From Sepiola atlantica (Eukaryota > Mollusca > Cephalopoda > Sepiida > Sepiolidae), in NCBI GenBank assembly GCA_963556195.1, contig OY744519.1:103747500-103811499 (forward strand): DNA of 64,000 nucleotides. The letters are read 5' to 3'. The translations under genes and the position numbers were made by a program. Position 1 is the stretch's first letter. The number at the start of each line of letters is the position of its first letter. The notes under the pieces are model-generated. The model was not told where the DNA came from, searched no databases, and saw only the letters and a program-made list of their open reading frames with translations. Shown one piece after another: positions 1-11,737 of this stretch.

Positions 1-1865
1 AATTTTTAACTACAAAAAAAAAATTATTTGTTTTGAAATGGAAATGAAGGAAACATTTTTTTGTATGTACGTTATCATCTTTCACTCACATTTCTTAGAT
101 CTTATAGCCTAAAAGTAGTTACCAGTCATACAAGAACACAAATGCCTCTCAAAAATATATTTATAAAAATACCTGTGCTTCTATATTTATATCTATATAA
201 TAAAATAGCATTTCATGTTCGTACTTACATTATTACCTTTCACACACATTTAAAAAAAATTAGATCATCTAATCAGCAAAGATAGCGATGGGTGATTAAT
301 CTGATGTCGATAAGGTAAAACATTCCGACTTTACCCATTTTAAAATGAATTGTTTCAAAATCAAATTATGTCGCCCGTCGACTAAAACAGTACAATTTTA
401 AATAAATACATTTCAAAAAGTGACATTCGTTTTATTGATTTGAAGAATACTTAGCTGACAATTATTTTTATGGTAGAGAATATTTATTGTTTAAAATAAA
501 TTAGGTTGCTACAATTTTAAATAAAGAAAGAAAAAAGAGACATATTTGTTTTATTTATTGAAAGAATATTTAGCTTGAAATGACAATTATTTTTACGAAA
601 GAAGGAAGAATCATTTTCTCTTCATAGTATTGATCCTGACAGACATTATTTCAAAAGGAATATTATTATTAATGGTAAATTATACGGATTTATGTAGAAA
701 GCACTGTGGAATTTCAATGGGGTCTCCGCTAATATTTATTATTAAACTAGTGATCTTCACCCGGTGTTACCCGTGCGGAGATATATTGCTCATCGGAAAT
801 AATTTCAAATATGGTCATGTTTACAATTTTTGTCTTGAAAGAAAAATTAAAAATAACATTTGCAATATAAGGTCAAGTAATAAAAAGAACTGTTAGCACG
901 GTGGTGTTTTCTTCAAGAATAAAAAATAAACTCTTACTGACACTGCGTTTTTTACAGACAGGTGTGAAACAGCAAATGACTTTAATGAATAAAAATGAAT
1001 AAATTTTCATTTATTTTAAATCTTAAAGATACTAAATATAATTATGTTTAAACCTTTCTTTAAATACATTCTTCACTGAGATATTCTTTGTTTAATTTTA
1101 TTTTTGTTTTACAAAACAAAGAAAATCTATTTAAAAAAATGAATTTTGCTTCTTTACATTCTAATATATTTCAGTTATTTTATGGACTTAACTGATAATT
1201 GCTCCAGTGACCAGATGGGATCAAAGGAAAATTTCAATGGTGTCTTTAGATACTGAAAATAATTAACCCTTATTGAAACGTATTTGAATGTTCTATTAAC
1301 ATATCGATTTCTATAACACACAAACATTGACTCACAAACATATATATAGAAGATGATATTATTACAGGTTTCAACCATATTTTTTTGCCTGTGTTGTAGA
1401 CTACAGCAGCATGAAAAGAAAATGCTCACTATTTTTTCACATTTGATTGCTTTGTAAAGCTAATTTTCTGCCTTCTTTAATTTGAGAAATTATGTAATAT
1501 TGAAAACTAGCTAACCCTACCCGGTACTGCCCGGGATTCATTGGTTGCACATTTTTAAATTAAAGAGAACAGAAGAGATGGAAACAAATTCTCACTAATA
1601 ATTGAAATAGTATAAAGGAGATAAGTAATATTTAAAGCTGTAAAGATTTATCTCCCTTGATTCATTATATAAAATATTTCGCCATCGTAACAATCTTCTT
1701 AACCAGAATTTTTTTTTTTTTAATTGAAATCAAAGACATTTTGGTAATGTGAAAAAAACATGCTGGAAGGGGGGAAAAAACAAAATCGTTAGGCAAAATC
1801 AAATATCGATAAAAAAAAACTATACACATCAGGCAGCGAGTAACCTGGGATAAAGAAATAGAAAC
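1..1865. other. AT-rich stretch without a recognisable gene
   Basis: The open frames here are short, AT-driven and without domain motifs. Two short GC-richer islands, near 750-785 and 1508-1535, share a motif of the form ACCCG-G/T-GC-GG preceded by CTAG. They are probably ends of one repeat family that I cannot classify. No promoter or splice structure could be supported. Confidence 0.5.
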
Positions 1866-2014
1866 ACTTGCTTCCAGATTTCTTCCCAGCTACTAAAATA
1901 GCATTTGTGATGCCATATCATAATATTTTGAGAATATAACATTCTCGAAATATTATGATATTATGGCATCACACATGCTATTTTAGTAGCTGGGAAGAAA
2001 TCTGGAAACAAGTA
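1866..2014. repeat. Fold-back element, arms of about 70 bp around a 5-base loop
   Basis: The left arm (1866-1935) and right arm (1941-2014) are reverse complements with only a few mismatches and a 2-base indel. The loop is ATAAC at 1936-1940. Transcribed from either strand, the segment would fold into one hairpin of about 70 bp. It could be a small MITE, a snap-back duplication or a hairpin-RNA locus. No target-site duplication was identified. Confidence 0.85.
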
Positions 2015-2640
2015 AGATTTATTACTTTTAACAAATCGCCTCGTCATTCAGTATTCAGTTTTCCTTCTTACAATATATATATGCATATTTGCACATTGTT
2101 TTAGGCTTCGATGTGTAAGATGCAATGCTATTTGGGGCTAAATTATAAAATTGACAAGATAACTTTATCGATTAGATGAGAAAATTATAATAAAAACAAT
2201 TAAAGATTAAAACAAGTTATTTGAAATTTATTTGTATTTTAATAAATTATAGAATTTTGGAAATACAGTTGAATTGAATTTTAACAAAAACTTTTAAATA
2301 TGTTCAAACTAGTGACCACCATTTTTTTTTTGTGTGTGTGTATTTTTTTCTTTCGGTGCTGTATTCTACAGAAGCAAACAACATGGCAACTGAAACACAT
2401 AATTTTTTTATGTATACTCACCCGCTTCTTTGGCTCTTCTTGTATGTAAATAAATAAAACAAGTCAGTTCCTGCAGAGAGACGGATATTCACCTCCAAAT
2501 ACTCATACAAACTACACAGAAAAACACAAATTCACATACAGACACTCACATGCAATAAATCTTCATACTGTAATCTTACAAATCAAATATAAAAAATGAT
2601 ACTTTAAAATCTACAGGATCCAAGCAGTGATGAAAATAGG

Positions 2641-2641
<1 letters not shown>

Positions 2642-2678
<37 letters not shown>
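2642..2678. repeat. (TA)n microsatellite
   Basis: This is an uninterrupted TA dinucleotide run. Sequence around it is AT-rich and non-coding. Confidence 0.95.
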
Positions 2679-2682
<4 letters not shown>

Positions 2683-2938
2683 ATGAATGATGGAAATAAA
2701 AATTGGATAAAATACAATATTCATTAATTCATCCAATATTCAAACAAGGAATATAAAAAAATCTTTTCCTCAATTTTCAAAAATAAGCTCTTTTCATCAG
2801 AGGAAAAAATCAGCAAAAATTGTATTACTGGTTAGCATAAATTTGAAAATATAAAAAGTTGTCAGCTAAAAGACATATTCATTGAAATTTAGGTAGACTT
2901 ATCACGATAGGATCTAATATAAAGATATAATATTTATC

Positions 2939-2941
<3 letters not shown>

Positions 2942-3002
<61 letters not shown>

Positions 3003-3037
3003 GTATATATATATATGTATATATATATATGTATATG

Positions 3038-3089
<52 letters not shown>

Positions 3090-3093
3090 TATA
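2942..3093. repeat. Long (TA)n tract with GTA interruptions
   Basis: About 150 bp of TA repeats. The second half is interrupted by regularly placed TATG/TGTA units. The tyrosine/isoleucine open frames across it on both strands are artefacts of the repeat. Confidence 0.95.
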
Positions 3094-3099
3094 AAGCTG

Positions 3100-4690
3100 T
3101 TATTTGATATTTCAATATCTTCAGTAAAAACAAATTCAATTAAAACTAAGAAACCACTTGTTTGTTATCAAAGTGCACAAAGATTCTAGGTGTTTATTAC
3201 CCTTATTGAAAACTTATTTGAATCTTCATAAGAATTCTGGTCACAGCATCAAATTGTTTCATGAGTACTCACATTAAAAATTGGAATAATAATCAATATT
3301 ATGTTTTTTTTTCGTGGAGGTGTGATTGCAAGAAAGCACCAAAAATCCTGTAAGAAAAACAAGATTAAAAAAGTCTGTTATTAGTATCTTCAGATAGCTA
3401 ATGTGTATCAATAATCTCTTTAATAAAGGAGCAAGTGTATGAATTGAAAGTTGGTTTACGTCTGTCCACACTAAAAGTTGGTCATCTTTTTTTGTTCTAT
3501 TTCATTCTTCATCTGAGTTTAGCTCAGAAAATAGGGAAGAGGGCAGAGGTGTTGTATATTCCTTGGCAGTGATGTGCTTTCGAGGTTAAGTGTGGATATG
3601 ATTATCAGGTGCAGTGGGTTGTGCAGTGTGTTTGATGGGGGATGATCTTGGGGTCAGCTAACCCCATGGGAAAAGTGGATAGCTGGTTGGTTGACTTGAT
3701 CATGTGACATAGAAGAGATTTGGGGTTTATTAGTTGCTGCAGGGGTTTTGGATCAGTAAGATGTCGAGGGTGGTAGGAGAAGATGGGTGAGAGAAAAGTG
3801 TAAAGAAATGTTTTTTTAATACTAAGTAATCAGGCATTTATTTTTAAAAGTTATTAATATTTGTTTGAGTGAAACTACATAAAGACATACAGGTTTGCTG
3901 AAAAGTAACCTTTATAATTCAGTTTTTGTCTATTGGTTTTATCTTTTGGACTAATACTATGCAGAATAAATGGTCATTTTGGAGTTATCACAAGGGTGCA
4001 CTGGAGACAAAAATTCATGAACAGCGTCAAGTTCACTCTGATGCTTGTTGGTCACTACTTTGCTCAATGCAGGCCTTATTTTCTATGGTTCATACGGAAC
4101 ATGGTCTCCCAATTATTTTGCTCATCTAATATATAAAGTTTCTTCCTACAGAATCAATATTTGATTCTGGTTCATCAGTTTTTCTCGTGGATCATTGCAG
4201 CATGTTGTTAAAAAGAATAAATTCTAATTTGATTTAATTCCTTCCAAAAATACTTTGTTAGGGTCGGAATTATTTTCAAATAGCTGCCATCTTTTTAAAA
4301 AATGCATGTAACTCTGTATTCGTCCATGCACTTACTTCATAAGTATTATCGGTTTATAAAGAACATTTGTGTCATGCTCCACACGATATGCCACACCATG
4401 CATGATCGTTTGTGAATTTAAAAAATAAATTTCAAAATAAACAGTTTGTCGAATTTGAGTATGCAAGAAACATCAACGTACACAAATAAATAACAATGAT
4501 CGTATTTAAATATGGGGGAAATGAACAATTCACTTGAAGAAGGTCGGAGAGCACATCTGCTGAAATGTAGTATAAATATAAATGTTTATTAGGACAATAG
4601 TCCGAGAAAGGCAATGTAAATAATCTTGACTCCTTTTAACCCCAAGATGCAGACAAAAAAGGATCCAAGCAGAAAGTCCTTATTATGTGA
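3100..4690. other. Intergenic sequence, nothing assignable
   Basis: Mostly AT-rich. A GC-richer patch at 3530-3800 and a short frame at 3926-4136 look like decayed repeats, but neither matches a family I can name. Confidence 0.4.
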
Positions 4691-4692
4691 AG

Positions 4693-4922
4693 TTGCTGGC
4701 TAGGAGCAAAGTATAGTATCTGTTCTGATACTACATTTCATCTTTTTTTGTCCTCGGTCATTGTAGAAGAAATCCTTCTAGACTGAGGCAGTTTTTATTT
4801 TTGTCCCAATCCAGAGTGCCCCTTTTGGGGAAGCTGGATTCCTCCTTCTCCCCCACATTAAAAACCGACCTTGTGTCTAACTCTGCCCTCGTGGGGAAGT
4901 AAGTAAGTAGAGACAGACAAAC
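4693..4922 (+). repeat. U2 snRNA-like repeat, copy 3 (diverged)
   Basis: The segment starts with a U2-like block at 4693-4726. It carries a diverged loop I tail (GGCTAGGAGCAAAGTATAG) and the TAGTATCTGTTCT block that in U2 follows the branch-site recognition sequence. An Sm-like site ATTTTTG lies at 4797-4803, about 105 bases from the start, close to its place in genuine U2. The distal part, a CCCC-TTTT-GGGG hairpin followed by CTCTGCCCTCGTGGGGA and AAGTAAGTAGAGAC, is shared with the two copies near 19.0-19.4 kb but is not obviously U2. It is most likely a snRNA-derived retroposed repeat and not a working snRNA gene. Confidence 0.7.
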
Positions 4923-5063
4923 GCTGCGCAAAACATAAAAACCTCATTTGGAAAAAGTAACAATCTACAAGTATGGACATTTGTTTGTTATGGTGAAAAT
5001 AAAAAAGATAATTGAGTGAAAGAATTTGCCTAATTTCAGTGGCGTCTTAACAGCATTTTATCC

Positions 5064-5085
5064 CCCTAACCCTAACCCTAACCCT
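5064..5085. repeat. Short interstitial telomere-like tract (CCCTAA)3.7
   Basis: Three perfect CCCTAA units plus CCCT. This is the metazoan telomere unit, which molluscs also use. It is short enough to have arisen by chance or with a retroposed insertion. Confidence 0.8.
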
Positions 5086-5089
5086 TCCC

Positions 5090-6160
5090 ACTGGAGCTAA
5101 AGCAATGCACTGGGGTACCTACATACCTACAATCTCTCACAAGAATAAAACTGTAAATGGTTGAGAAAATTAAACATATTTATTATATTATTATTTTCAA
5201 CAAAATCAGTGTTTAGATTTAAAAAAAAAAAAAAAAAATGCTATACAAGTAAAGATTAACCAACGCAAGAGTTTGAATAATTGTTCGTTGTAAAACACGC
5301 TAAATATGCATTTTCCAATTTCTAGTTTAGTAGAGTATTTATTTATTTTGTAAAGTTTGGATATTTGATATTCAAGTTTATTATTCTAGCTGCACGGGTA
5401 CAGGGAATATATGAGTGTTCTCTTTGCACGTTGCAACGATGTTCGTATGTCTTTTTGTTGTATCAACAAGTACGACACGTGTGTTGGAACGAAAAATGGA
5501 ATGGAAACAGTTTTTTAACATGTAATGTTTCATTTATTTACAATTTGTCAGGGACAAAAATTAAAGACAGGTTAAAAAGACGTGAATACATGGAGGTATA
5601 CAAAGGAAATAACTCGGACAAATTAATTCTAAACAATAATTACAATTGTTCTATGGCAATGTAGAAAATCCTTGGAAATGACAAGTTACTGAGTCTTACT
5701 GAGTTGTACAAAGTTGTCTGGTTCCCTGACCATTATCTGAGAGTTGATTGACTCAATCAGAAAGATAATCTATCAGGAGTAGCCGGTTTAAAAAAGCATG
5801 TTAAATAGCAGAGATGATTTGGACAAAGTCCAACCCGTTTATAAAAGACAGTCACGTTTCTAAATTTCTCACTATGTCGGGGACTAAAGAATAAAATCTT
5901 GCTACAGTGGCACACACTCCAACTGTTTCAAGGAGGATAACTCAGACCCAACAATTCATCTCAACATTCCTAGATTAACATTACTGCGTATGATCGAGGG
6001 GTTCTTGCCTAAGATCCCACAGAAAATATCAGTTATTTTAAACTGGCGATATTCAACCAGTTTATATGAATAACTGAACAGAAAACAACTTAACCAGAGA
6101 TTTAATTAAAACATTTTTTCTTTTCTTCATTTTGTTAAACCATTCTTTTTTTTATTGCTT
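5090..6160. other. Intergenic sequence, nothing assignable
   Basis: AT-rich with an A-run near 5221-5238. The 99-residue frame at 5365-5664 has no domain features and no supporting context. Confidence 0.4.
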
Positions 6161-6164
6161 TTTT

Positions 6165-7210
6165 AAGATACATACAAAATTATTTTTTCTATTTTGCGAT
6201 CTCAAATTTTGTAGTAAAAAACAAATGTCCTTTTTAATATTTTTTTAATTACATTATTTTTTCCTTTTTCTTTCTTTTCTCCTTTTCCGTCTTTCTTTTT
6301 CTATTTTTTCCGGATCTTGATAAAATCAATATTTTTTTCAACTGAACCATATTACTTGAGTTTTGCATTTAAACTTTAATTCAAGCCAGGGATTTTTTTC
6401 TATTGGTCAGTTTAAAGACTTCACAATTACTTTCGAATGTCAACTTTTTTTTTAATCTATTGATAATATATTAAAATGGCAGACTTCATTTTCTATACAG
6501 TGAAACTTCGAAATTTGTAAGTAATTTTGAAGTTTTAAAACTAACCAATAGAAAGTAATTTCTGGTTTTCACACCCCTGTCATATAAAAGAACCATTTGT
6601 TATTCTTTTCTTTTTAACATTGATTTTTTACTTTCATTAAAGTTTTGAGGTTTTAATTTTTATTACATTATTTCATTTCGAGTTTAATCCTCTCTTTCAT
6701 CTTTCAAATCTTTGTTAGCAATTTTTTCCCTTTTCTTTTTTTAATTAGACATTTTTTTTGAAACCCCCAAAATGTTATACTCTCCTATCTAATTTTTAAA
6801 GATTTTTTCTTTATTTCTTAATCATTAAAATAAAAATAACTTGTCAGGTATTTTTACTTATTGTCTCAAGAGGTTATCCTCTCAGATTGCCTTTTTACGA
6901 CACATACAAATTTATTTTTTCTATTTTGCAATCTCGAATTTTGACAAGTAAAAAAGTGGCCTCTTTGATATTTTTTATTGTATTATTCATTCCTTTACCA
7001 TTTCTCCTTTTCCATCTTTCCTTTTCTATTTATTCCCATTCTATTTTAAGTAGGCATTTTTTTTTTAAGATGTAAAACATCCCAAATATTATACTTTCCT
7101 ATTAAGCGTACTAATTTCTTAAGACGTTTTGTTTATTTATTTTTTGATCATTAAAATAAAAATACCTTGCCTGGTACATATATCTATACTTATTGTCTCA
7201 GGAGGTCATG
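6165..7210. repeat. Locally duplicated T-rich blocks in the order B-C-B'-C'
   Basis: A block at 6165-6305 recurs at 6893-7035, with the shared ACATACAAA...TTTTTTCTATTTTGC start. A second block at 6740-6890 recurs at 7045-7210, with shared TCATTAAAATAAAAATA and CTTATTGTCTCA. The spacing indicates a tandem duplication of about 310 bp plus an older copy, with the fold-back at 6386-6565 lying in between. Confidence 0.65.
6386..6565. repeat. Fold-back element, same family as 17.8-18.5 kb
   Basis: The left arm (6386-6436) and right arm (6507-6565) are imperfect reverse complements around CTATTGGT-AGTTT and AATTACTTTC. The same arm sequence recurs at 17837-17912 and 18479-18545. A shared TATAAAAGAACC follows both copies, at about 6586 and 18613. 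Confidence 0.65.
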
Positions 7211-7448
7211 CTCCCATGTATTGCCACCTCCTTTTGGAGGCTACGAAGGGTTTATTACCTTTTGCCTCCTTTTTTTTCAGAGTGGAGTTGGTTTTATTGC
7301 ACCTTTAACCATGAGTAGATGCTGACAGAAGCAACCAGGTTATTTTTGCAACTATTTTAGAGAGTGTCCCCTTTTGGGAGGGGATTAATTTTCCGGATAC
7401 AACTGACTGTTATGTTTTCAGAATTTTTTAGATGAGGATTGATAATTT

Positions 7449-7722
7449 GGGTTATTTGGATAATTCAGACTACTGTTCTCATCTTGGATGTTACTTTCAC
7501 AACGTTTCGGCCGATGTAACCTCTGTCCTTCTTCAGGTACGTCTTGTCACACTCGAGAATCTTCATTTAATCATGGATTAAATAAATGGTTCTGTTTGAA
7601 ATTCAGTACAGATTCCAGAGTTTGACAAGACGCACTTTAATAAGGTCGAGGTTACATCGACTGAAACGTTGTGAGAATAACATCCAAGATGAGAATAGTA
7701 GTCCGAATAATCCAAATAAAAC
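7449..7722. repeat. Palindromic pair of SINE 3' modules
   Basis: Two copies of the SINE 3' module (CTGAAGAAGG...CGAAACGTTGTG...CATCCAAGATGAGAA) lie in inverted orientation, at about 7449-7545 and 7605-7722. A short centre contains ATGGATTAAATAAA. The outer ends read TATTTGGATAAT and GAATAATCCAAATA. The same palindromic arrangement recurs at 18008-18272. It may be a fold-back element or two independent insertions; recurrence favours the former. Confidence 0.75.
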
Positions 7723-8174
7723 AAAGTATATTTCGAACTTTACCTTTTGCGGGAGGAAGGTAAATTTTTTTTTAAATAACTGGATTCTCGTACCTTTTCA
7801 TATTCTTGCATGATGTCAATTTGGTTTGGTGTAGAATAAAACAAATCTTCCTCATCTATCTATGAAAAAGGAAAAGATTCTTTGATAAGAAGCCTGAACA
7901 TCAATCACTCATTACTTACTTTAAAAAAATGACAAATGTAAAACTGCATTTTTTTTTTAGTTGTACATAAACGGCTAAAATGTTCAACACAAAAAAGAAA
8001 AAAAAGAAGTAAAAAGTGACATGTAAATATTTTGATCATTGTAAAAGGAATGAAAAACACCAAAATAAAAGTGAATTCAATATAAATGTTGGATCTAGCT
8101 GAGTACAACTACTTCTGGTAAGCATTGATATTGAGAGAAAGAAGGTTGACTCTGTGTACGATTGGGATACACAT

Positions 8175-8178
<4 letters not shown>

Positions 8179-8234
<56 letters not shown>
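8179..8234. repeat. (TA)n microsatellite
   Basis: Uninterrupted TA run directly abutting the fold-back that begins at 8237. Confidence 0.95.
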
Positions 8235-8236
<2 letters not shown>

Positions 8237-8238
<2 letters not shown>

Positions 8239-8505
8239 TGATTTTTATTCCGACTAGACAAAACAATCGTGTCAATCTAAACTCCTATAAAATCAGACGG
8301 TTTGAATATTACAGTCAAAAAGAATCTTCAGGAGAATATGTGAAACTATTTTTCCTTGTTTTTTTTATTCTCATGAAGTTTCTTTTTTACTGTAATATTC
8401 AAACCCTGTTAGATTGTATAGCCTCTAAAGATGAAATGGCCATTGACATAAAGAGTTTTGTTGATATGATTGTTTAGTCTGGTCGAAATTGAAATCAGTT
8501 CATCA
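8237..8505. repeat. Fold-back element with inner and outer arms
   Basis: The inner arms are 8285-8338 and 8365-8421, both containing GGTTTGAATATTACAGT and its complement. The outer arms are 8237-8284 and about 8430-8505, both with GAC-AGAC-AAACAATC. The right outer arm carries extra sequence. The left end sits against a (TA)n tract. Confidence 0.75.
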
Positions 8506-8713
8506 TTGATCTGGAGTCACATAATAGCATCTTTGGATCTGAAAAGTAGAATACCTATTGAACCAAAAGTACAAGAGTTTGACTATACAGCCTATATGTA
8601 TATATACATAACAAACACTGATAGCTGTGAGAATCAGTCTTTATTGGCTGGTTCAGAGTTTTGATTTGCACTGGTATACAGTGCTCTATGCCTTCTTGGA
8701 CAAAGCTTAATAA

Positions 8714-8973
8714 ATATTACTTAAAAAGATAAGTTGTTTTTAATATATCATAACCATTGATTGAACACTCCCACATTCATCAGATAGGATAATATCTGAA
8801 TTTGAAGTCGAATTCACAATCTGTTGTCATTCCCCAATGTTTTGAGAACCTGAAGTAAAAAAAAACACCACAAATGCCAACAGATTGTGAATTCAACTCC
8901 AAATTCAGATATTACACCATCTGACGATCGCAAGAGCATGAAATCAAATGTTAGAACAACTTATCTTTTTAAG

Positions 8974-8979
<6 letters not shown>
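8714..8979. repeat. MITE-like fold-back element, 266 bp
   Basis: The terminal 25 bp (8714-8738 and 8955-8979) are near-perfect inverted repeats built on ATTACTTAAAAAGATAAGTTGTT. A second inverted pair lies inside, at 8779-8825 and 8877-8922, around CAACAGATTGTGAATTCAA. TA-rich flanks hide any target duplication. Confidence 0.8.

Positions 8980-9013
<34 letters not shown>
8978..9013. repeat. (TA)n microsatellite
   Basis: TA run immediately beyond the right end of the preceding fold-back. Confidence 0.9.
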
Positions 9014-9017
<4 letters not shown>

Positions 9018-9203
9018 TCAAGTATGTTTGATTAAGAAAAGCCGGGAATTATATTATTAGTTAATGTCACGCATTGTTTAAAACATTTTATTTTAACATC
9101 ATCTGATACCTTATTTATATCTTATTTAGAGACGACCCGTAGAAGTTGAATATTGTAAAAGATTTTTCTACAGCTTCTTTTTTTTTCAACTTAGAATAAA
9201 GTA

Positions 9204-9582
9204 TTGGGTTGGCAATTAAGTTCTTGTCGTTTTTAAGTTTAAATGTAGATTCAAAAAGTGTAATTAAAAATAACAACTAATTAATCATTAATGTATTTCC
9301 TCTTGTTGTTTACAACTTCTTCCCAACGTTCAACAAGATTTTCAATACTTTGTTGGTAGAAATCAAAAAGCTAAAAAAATTCTACTTTTAAAAGTATCGA
9401 AAATGTTTTTTTTTCTTCTTAGCTTGACATTCCATTTTTATGATATGAAAATAAACAAAATGTAACTGGAGGAAAAACAAAATAGATTAAAAAATGATTC
9501 CAAAATTAAAAAATAGAATTCTAGAAAAAAATAGATTCCAAAATTTAAAAGAAAAAGGGTGGGAGCTTAGTTTCCAACCCAA
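9204..9582 (-). mobile_element. Internally deleted mariner-family DNA transposon
   Basis: The ends are imperfect inverted repeats: TTGGGTTGGCAATTAAGTTC at the left and the complement of GAGCTTAGTTTCCAACCCAA at the right. They are flanked by TA on both sides (9202-9203 and 9583-9584), as expected for Tc1/mariner target duplication. The TTGGGTTGGCAA terminus is typical of mariner. Only the C-terminal end of the transposase survives on the minus strand, so the element is non-autonomous, about 380 bp against roughly 1.3 kb for an intact mariner. Confidence 0.85.
9281..9370 (-). pseudogene. Mariner transposase C-terminal remnant
   Basis: About 29 codons reading FYQQSIENLVERWEEVV followed by NNKRKYIND and a stop. 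The pattern FY-x2-GI/SI-x-L-x-ERW-x-K/E-V matches the last conserved block of mariner transposases. The catalytic DD34D region is deleted. Confidence 0.75.
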
Positions 9583-9589
9583 TACAAAA

Positions 9590-10220
9590 TTACTTGTCGA
9601 CAAACATGACAAATTAGACAGAAAAGTAAACCTACCAATTTCATTTAATTAAACATACTTGACTGAACGAATGATGCCTAAAAACACAAATATATATGAA
9701 CAATGACTGTAAAAATGCTTCTTCATCTTTAATTCATGATGTGTTGGTAACATTTTTATTTTTTTCATATATGTAATAGTGTTGAAGACATTTTGGTATT
9801 GACTTGGGAAAAAAACATTTTACAAGTAAAAGTAAAATGATATCACACATAGAAATAAGATAAGCATTTTACAGAAAGGTCATAATTAAACAATGCCGAT
9901 TTCACATTAAAAATGTTTCCAGTGTTTATTTCTGTCATACTGTCGGATGTCCTGATGTTGCCTTCCTGCAGGCCTTAATAACAAAACCGAAAATTGTTGA
10001 ACAAGCGGATGACTTTCACTGCATGTTAGTTTGATTTTGAAATGTTATGTTAATCAGGAATAAGCCAAAAATAAAAGTGCAAACGAAGTGAAAGTCACCC
10101 TCTGTTCAGTAGCATCTCATTTTGTTATTAAACAAGAGCAGCGACCTGCAAAAGAGGGCACACCAATCCCATCCCTTGTTAATGATCAAAACGATTTGGA
10201 TAAAATTTGACAAAATGTAG
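9590..10220. other. Intergenic sequence, nothing assignable
   Basis: AT-rich. No long frame, RNA signature or clear repeat could be supported. Confidence 0.4.
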
Positions 10221-10889
10221 ATGAAATGGAAAAAGCGGATATACCAAAACAATACAATCAGATTAAATCTTGATGAGATTTTAATATTTAGTCTTTATTA
10301 TTAAAGATGAGCTAAATCTGATGTCTTATGTTTTCAAGTGTAAATATTAAATAGAGGTAAACGTTATTATTGGCGACATAAATTATTTTAAAGGAGATAC
10401 AGTAGGGAAATAAGTCAAAAACAATTTATTTTGGTTTACTTACTCATGTGTGATGTATTTGCGTTAAAATCTTAAATATTTAATAGAAGTTATAAGCATT
10501 TTAAGTTCCGTAATTATATCATTGTGAGTAAAATAGTAAGGCGTCAAACTTCTTGTTTATTAACAGTAAGTAGGGTATGGGACTCCTTATTACTTTACTC
10601 ACAAACAATAATTACAGAACTTAAAATGCTTATAACTTCTATTAAATATTAACATTTTTAACGCAAATAAATCACAAATTAGTAGGCTCCCCAAAATAAA
10701 TTGTTTTAGATAAATTTCCCAACTGTATTTCCTTTAAAATAATTTATGTCGCCAATGATAACGTTTACCTAAAAAAAAATGTTTCGAATCATTTGCGATA
10801 AAGTCTTTTAATAATAAAGACTAAATATTAAAATCTCATCAAGAGTTAATTTGGTTGTCGTGTTGGTATATCCACTTTTTCCATTTCAT
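10221..10889. repeat. Large fold-back element, arms of about 320 bp
   Basis: The left arm (about 10221-10549) and right arm (about 10579-10889) are reverse complements over almost their full length, with scattered substitutions and small indels. Matching landmarks include ATGAAATGGAAAAAG / CTTTTTCCATTTCAT at the ends, TAATAGAAGTTATAAGCATTT, TTGGCGACATAAATTATTTT and GTGAGTAAA next to the 30-base centre. A diverged copy of the central part sits at 50970-51135, so this is a dispersed family. No coding capacity was seen, as expected for a MITE or fold-back transposon. Confidence 0.9.
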
Positions 10890-11081
10890 TTTATATATAG
10901 GTTGACAAAAATGTTTTTATATTTTTATTTAATTGACAAGAAGTTGAATAATTTTTTTTTTTTTAGGAGAAGAATCGAACTCGCAATTTGTCATTTGTGT
11001 GTTTCATACGAGACTGAATTTTTTATTTTAATTAACTTTTCTTTTACAGTTGGGAATGAATTTAACGTGTCACAAACGCAA

Positions 11082-11089
<8 letters not shown>

Positions 11090-11144
<55 letters not shown>
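11090..11144. repeat. (TA)n microsatellite with short TG lead-in
   Basis: AGTGTGTGTA followed by an uninterrupted TA run. Confidence 0.95.
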
Positions 11145-11146
<2 letters not shown>

Positions 11147-11202
11147 GTATATTTAGGCAGCAAATCATTATTAATGCAGACCTCATTGAAGACGATGGAA
11201 TT

Positions 11203-11333
11203 TTCTCTTTTTGTTATTTTTCTTGTTAGTTTCTCAACATAGCGAGCAAGTTTTTTGTTTTTGAGTGTTAATTGAAAACAAGAAAACTCGCTCGCAACAT
11301 CGATAAACTAACAAGAAAAATTACAAAAAGAAG
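11203..11333. repeat. Fold-back element, arms of about 60 bp
   Basis: CTCTTTTTGTTATTTTTCTT at the left matches the complement of the right end. The arms continue through CTTGTTAGTTT and GCGAGC-AGTTTT, with a short AT-rich loop near 11262-11275. It could form a hairpin RNA if transcribed. Confidence 0.75.
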
Positions 11334-11339
11334 AAACAA

Positions 11340-11737
11340 AAGTCTATACTTGATGAAATTATTATTGCTAAAATAACAAAATAATTTTAACTTGGAAATT
11401 TCTGTTATAACTACAGTTATTTTTTTTTTTTAATTAATAAATTTGCATAAGTACGTCTAAGACAAAACAGATAGAAAGAGGATAAAGGAAGTTATAAACA
11501 TTTTTGAAAATATTCAACTAAATAAGAAAAATAAAATATAGAAATAGATGAAAACGCTAATAAAAATTAAATAAATTAAAAACAACAAAACTTTGATAAA
11601 CCTGCGGTCGTAGATGTAAACCATTTTTTTTATGTGATTGCTGTGTTAAAATGAGATCTAATTTTACCTGGCAAGTGTGTTTTTTTTTGTTTTTTTTGTT
11701 TCTTGTTAAGGAGTGTTGTTGTTGGCATTCGTCTGTC
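11340..11737 (-). other. 3' untranslated tail of the LINE at 11.7-14.3 kb, then AT-rich sequence
   Basis: The segment 11555-11737 follows the LINE stop codon on the minus strand. It matches a second copy at 16393-16560, for example GTAGATGTAAACC and ATGTGATTGCTGTG, so it is element 3' UTR and not unique sequence. Confidence 0.6.

Noticed and set aside
2879..3189. Tyr/Ile-rich frames on both strands
   Set aside because: They are translations of the (TA)n tract; the same applies to frames at 8036-8275, 8154-8477, 10851-11156 and 43351-43623.
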